Of a DNA stretch of 64,000 nucleotides, positions 61,358 to 64,000 are shown piece by piece. Made by a program: the position numbers and the translations under genes. The notes below the pieces were generated by a model. That model worked only from the letters and a program-made list of their open reading frames with translations. It was not told the DNA's origin and did no database searches. The number at the start of each line of letters is the position of its first letter. The first letter of the stretch is position 1. Origin of the DNA: an uncultured Metabacillus sp. (lineage in GTDB: Bacteria; Bacillota; Bacilli; Bacillales; Bacillaceae); the NCBI RefSeq assembly GCF_947503125.1, contig NZ_CANNCR010000004.1:124001-188000 (forward strand), given 5' to 3'.

Positions 61358-63754
61358 CTATAAAGCTGCAGTTTTTATCGGACGAATAGTATAAGATTCT
61401 CTTGCTTTAGTTGAAAAAGCAATCAAGCCATTTGCTATATCTTCAGTATCGATCACGCTCTCTCCTGCTTTTACTTCTACAGAATTTTCGATGTTAATAA
61501 CGCATCTCTCTCCTTTTAAAGAACGGATCACGACTACTTTCAATTGTTTATTCTCCCACTCTATATCTATCTCAAAACTGCCTCGTGCCCTAAGTCCCCG
61601 GACATAGCCATTAGGCCATGCATCAGGAAGTGCCGGCAAGAACTGAATGCCCTCTGTATGGGATTGAAGGAGTAATTCAGCAAGCCCGGCCACAAAACCA
61701 AAGTTCCCATCAATTTGAAAGGGCGGATGGGCATCAAAGAGGTTTGGATAAACACCGCCTTTGTGATAATTTGTCTTATTTTCCTCATTGACAAGCTGAA
61801 GTAAATTTGAAATCAAATCTAGTGCACGATTTCCATCTTTAAATCGAGCCCATAATGCTATCTTCCAAGCAAGGCTCCAGCCCGTTCCTTCATCTCCTCT
61901 TCGTAAAAGCGACTGTTTAGCGGCCTCAAATAATTCAGGTGTTTCATGATCAGTAAACTGTCTGCCCGGATATACACCAAAGAGGTGTGAGACGTGACGA
62001 TGGTTTATTTCTTGATCCTCCCAATCTTTTATCCATTCCTGAAGCTGACCATATTGACCAATCTGAAGAGGGAAGAGCTTAGATCTTTTTTCTTCTAATT
62101 CTTTACAGAATTCTATGTCACAATTTAACTCTTTTGTTGCTTCTATACAGTTTGTGAATAAATCCCATATTAACGTTAGATCCATTGTAGCGGCCATACT
62201 AATCGCTGCCAGTTTTCCATTTTCGGTTACAAATTTATGTTCAGGGGATGTTGAAGGCGCTGACACAAAGTATCCGGCTTCATCCTCTATTAACCAATCG
62301 ATACAAAATAGTGCTGCTTTTTTCATGATTGGGTATGCTTTCTCACGTAAAAATTGCTTGTTACGGCTAAAGGCAAAGTGCTCCCATAAATGCTGTGATA
62401 GCCACGCTCCCGCCATCGGCCAAAATGTCCAAACCGGATCACCATGTCCATAGGCACCTACTGGAGCAGATTGACGCCAAATATCTGAATTATGATGTGC
62501 CGTCCAGCCTCGGCAACCATAATTTATTTCGGCTGTTCTTTCCCCGTTAAGGGATAGCTCCTCTATAAACGTAAGGAGTGGTTCATGGCATTCTGCTAGG
62601 TTACAGGTTTCAACAGGCCAATAATTCATTTGTGCATTAATATTTAGTGTATAATTACTGCTCCAAGGCGGTTGAAGCATATCATTCCATATGCCTTGTA
62701 AATTAGCTGGCTGTGTTCCGGGACGAGAGCTTGTGATCATTAAATATCTGCCATAATGAAAAAGCAGCTCCACTAATTTGGGATCACTTGCTCCATATTG
62801 TTCAATCCATTGGTCTGTCGAAATCTCTTCCTTTACAAAAGAAGGACCCAAATCAAGTTCTACACGATTGAAAAGTGAAGTGTAGTCCCTTATATGATTT
62901 TCTCGAAGTTTTTCAAACGTATGTTTTTTCGCATCTTTCAAGTATTTCATAACAGCTATGGAAGGAGCTTTTCCTTCTTTACGTGGGGATTTATCGTATC
63001 CATTGAAACTCGTGGCGGCAGAAAAAAACAGTGTAGCTGCTGTTGCTTGCTTAATCTGCAGACCTTCATCATTAAGCTCGTAAAAACCATCTTCTAATTT
63101 AACAGCCAACCTTCCTTCGAATGTAATAGAATTACCAGTTTCCTCTTGAGCATATTGGATTGGCTGATCATTTTCTCGGAAATAATTCGGATCTACATTC
63201 TCCGGGCAAATTCCTTTGAGAATGAGCTCTTCATCTGAACTCTCTGTAACAGACTGAAGCAAGCTATTTAATCTAGCCGTAAAATTAAGCTTCCCCTCTT
63301 TATTTGCCTTAAGATGAATAACAATCACTTGATCCTCAAAAGATGAAAACATCTCGCGTGTGTATGTAACATCATCAATCATATACTGTACACGAGCGAT
63401 GCCATCCTTTAAATCAAGACCGCGTTTATAATCACTTAGTCTCCCAATGTGATCAAATGTTAAAAGCAGATCCCCTAATGGTAAATACGATTGTGTATAC
63501 GGTCCCATCATTTTCTTAGCCAGTTGATCTGCCTCTACATATTTCCCAGCAAATATTAGTTTTCTCATTTCAGGTAAATACTTTTTGGCTTCTGGATTGT
63601 TCCAATCTTTTGGACTTCCTGACCATAATGAATCCTCATTCAATTGCACTCTTTCCAATTCTACCCCGCCAAAAATCATCGCTCCTAGCCGGCCATTTCC
63701 GATAGGAAGCGCCTCAGTCCATGATTTCGCACTTGTTTGATAGGTTAATTTCAT
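61358..63754 (-). CDS. Alpha-L-fucosidase, GH95
   Basis: A 798-residue enzyme. The N-terminal beta-sandwich begins with WTEALPIGNGRLGAMIFGG near 12-30, which is standard for GH95. An (alpha/alpha)6 barrel follows, with YTLNINAQMNYWPVET near 365-380 (catalytic Asn pair), HRHVSHLFGVYPG near 585-597 with the acid Glu just before, and IDGNFGFVAGLAELLLQSH near 675-693 (Asp). The beta-sandwich C-domain ends at 798. There is no signal peptide, so it hydrolyses imported fucosides inside the cell. GH95 enzymes prefer alpha-1,2-linked L-fucose (or L-galactose). It heads the fucose island; GGGGG precedes ATG 63754. Confidence 0.93.
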   Translation of the reverse strand: MKLTYQTSAKSWTEALPIGNGRLGAMIFGGVELERVQLNEDSLWSGSPKDWNNPEAKKYLPEMRKLIFAGKYVEADQLAKKMMGPYTQSYLPLGDLLLTFDHIGRLSDYKRGLDLKDGIARVQYMIDDVTYTREMFSSFEDQVIVIHLKANKEGKLNFTARLNSLLQSVTESSDEELILKGICPENVDPNYFRENDQPIQYAQEETGNSITFEGRLAVKLEDGFYELNDEGLQIKQATAATLFFSAATSFNGYDKSPRKEGKAPSIAVMKYLKDAKKHTFEKLRENHIRDYTSLFNRVELDLGPSFVKEEISTDQWIEQYGASDPKLVELLFHYGRYLMITSSRPGTQPANLQGIWNDMLQPPWSSNYTLNINAQMNYWPVETCNLAECHEPLLTFIEELSLNGERTAEINYGCRGWTAHHNSDIWRQSAPVGAYGHGDPVWTFWPMAGAWLSQHLWEHFAFSRNKQFLREKAYPIMKKAALFCIDWLIEDEAGYFVSAPSTSPEHKFVTENGKLAAISMAATMDLTLIWDLFTNCIEATKELNCDIEFCKELEEKRSKLFPLQIGQYGQLQEWIKDWEDQEINHRHVSHLFGVYPGRQFTDHETPELFEAAKQSLLRRGDEGTGWSLAWKIALWARFKDGNRALDLISNLLQLVNEENKTNYHKGGVYPNLFDAHPPFQIDGNFGFVAGLAELLLQSHTEGIQFLPALPDAWPNGYVRGLRARGSFEIDIEWENKQLKVVVIRSLKGERCVINIENSVEVKAGESVIDTEDIANGLIAFSTKARESYTIRPIKTAAL

Positions 63755-64000
63755 TTTGTATATCCCCCTTCATTAAAGCAGAATAAGCACCTATATTCTA
63801 TAACTCTTTCATATTAATAATATCCAAAAATCATTCATTTGGGTAAACTTCCAAATATTCTACCTTTCTATTTTGATATCTCCCTCGTCATTTTAAAAGG
63901 AGCATGCTGTTTAAAGTTCACATTCTAATCGTAAGGCATACTAGCAGCAGAAAAATAACCTGTCCATTAGGTCTGCACCAGCATCTCTAAAGGCCAATTA
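63755..64000. other. Upstream region of the GH95 gene, to window end
   Basis: No gene seen. It should hold the fucosidase promoter, but no clear -35/-10 pair or cre box was recognised. Confidence 0.4.

Overview
The window looks like a low-GC Bacillaceae chromosome segment. It has strong AGGAGG-type ribosome-binding sites, TTG and GTG starts, an AraR arabinose regulator, CcpA-type cre boxes, YesM/YesN-like two-component genes and Bacillus-type gene neighbours. I cannot name the species. No rRNA, tRNA, phage, transposase, integrase or CRISPR array is visible. Most of the window is accessory carbohydrate catabolism, with some housekeeping-type genes between the blocks.

Layout. 1-10.4 kb: an L-arabinose/arabinan island on the minus strand. 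It holds an AraNPQ-type ABC importer, a YesL-like membrane protein, GH51 arabinofuranosidase AbfA, a U32-like protein, the start of an IlvD/Edd-family dehydratase cut by the window edge, and AraR with four AraR-like boxes. 10.8-24.6 kb: a mixed block with a Crp/Fnr regulator and divergent MFS transporter, a frameshifted sulfatase, several regulators, ScoAB CoA-transferase, HMG-CoA lyase, a DMT permease, a split chromate transporter and a formylglycine-generating enzyme (FGE). 24.7-38.8 kb: a fructan (levan/inulin) island with a very large secreted modular GH32 enzyme, a second GH32 enzyme without a signal peptide, an ABC importer, and a kinase/response regulator/membrane-tethered binding-protein operon. 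39-50.6 kb: small genes, a PhyH-HEAT fusion near an aldo/keto reductase and a Gfo/Idh/MocA oxidoreductase between AraC regulators, a frameshifted phosphotransferase, an HprK paralogue, YbaK, and an Ogt/radical-SAM pair. 50.7-64 kb: arylamine N-acetyltransferase, then an apparently non-phosphorylating L-fucose pathway (FAH hydrolase, two SDRs, two-part UxaA-type dehydratase, lactonase-like amidohydrolase, zinc alcohol dehydrogenase, GH95 alpha-L-fucosidase), interrupted by an L,D-transpeptidase and an SGNH esterase.

How it fits together. The arabinose, fructan and fucose blocks each pair a glycosidase with sugar uptake or with downstream enzymes, plus a local regulator. Both ABC importers lack an ATPase gene and probably borrow a shared MsmX-type ATPase. 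About a dozen cre-like sites, one a perfect consensus match, suggest overall CcpA control, and a divergent HprK paralogue lies in the same window.

Less expected items: a candidate ~97-nt RNA with a near-consensus promoter and a 14-bp terminator stem (20002-20098); a 59-codon gene with its own promoter, terminator and three cre boxes (40286-40694); three related ~115-125-bp long-hairpin repeats; a 13-bp-arm nested hairpin beside one of them; and two genes each broken by a single frameshift (sulfatase, phosphotransferase). Functions are inferred from remembered family motifs; no database search was run.
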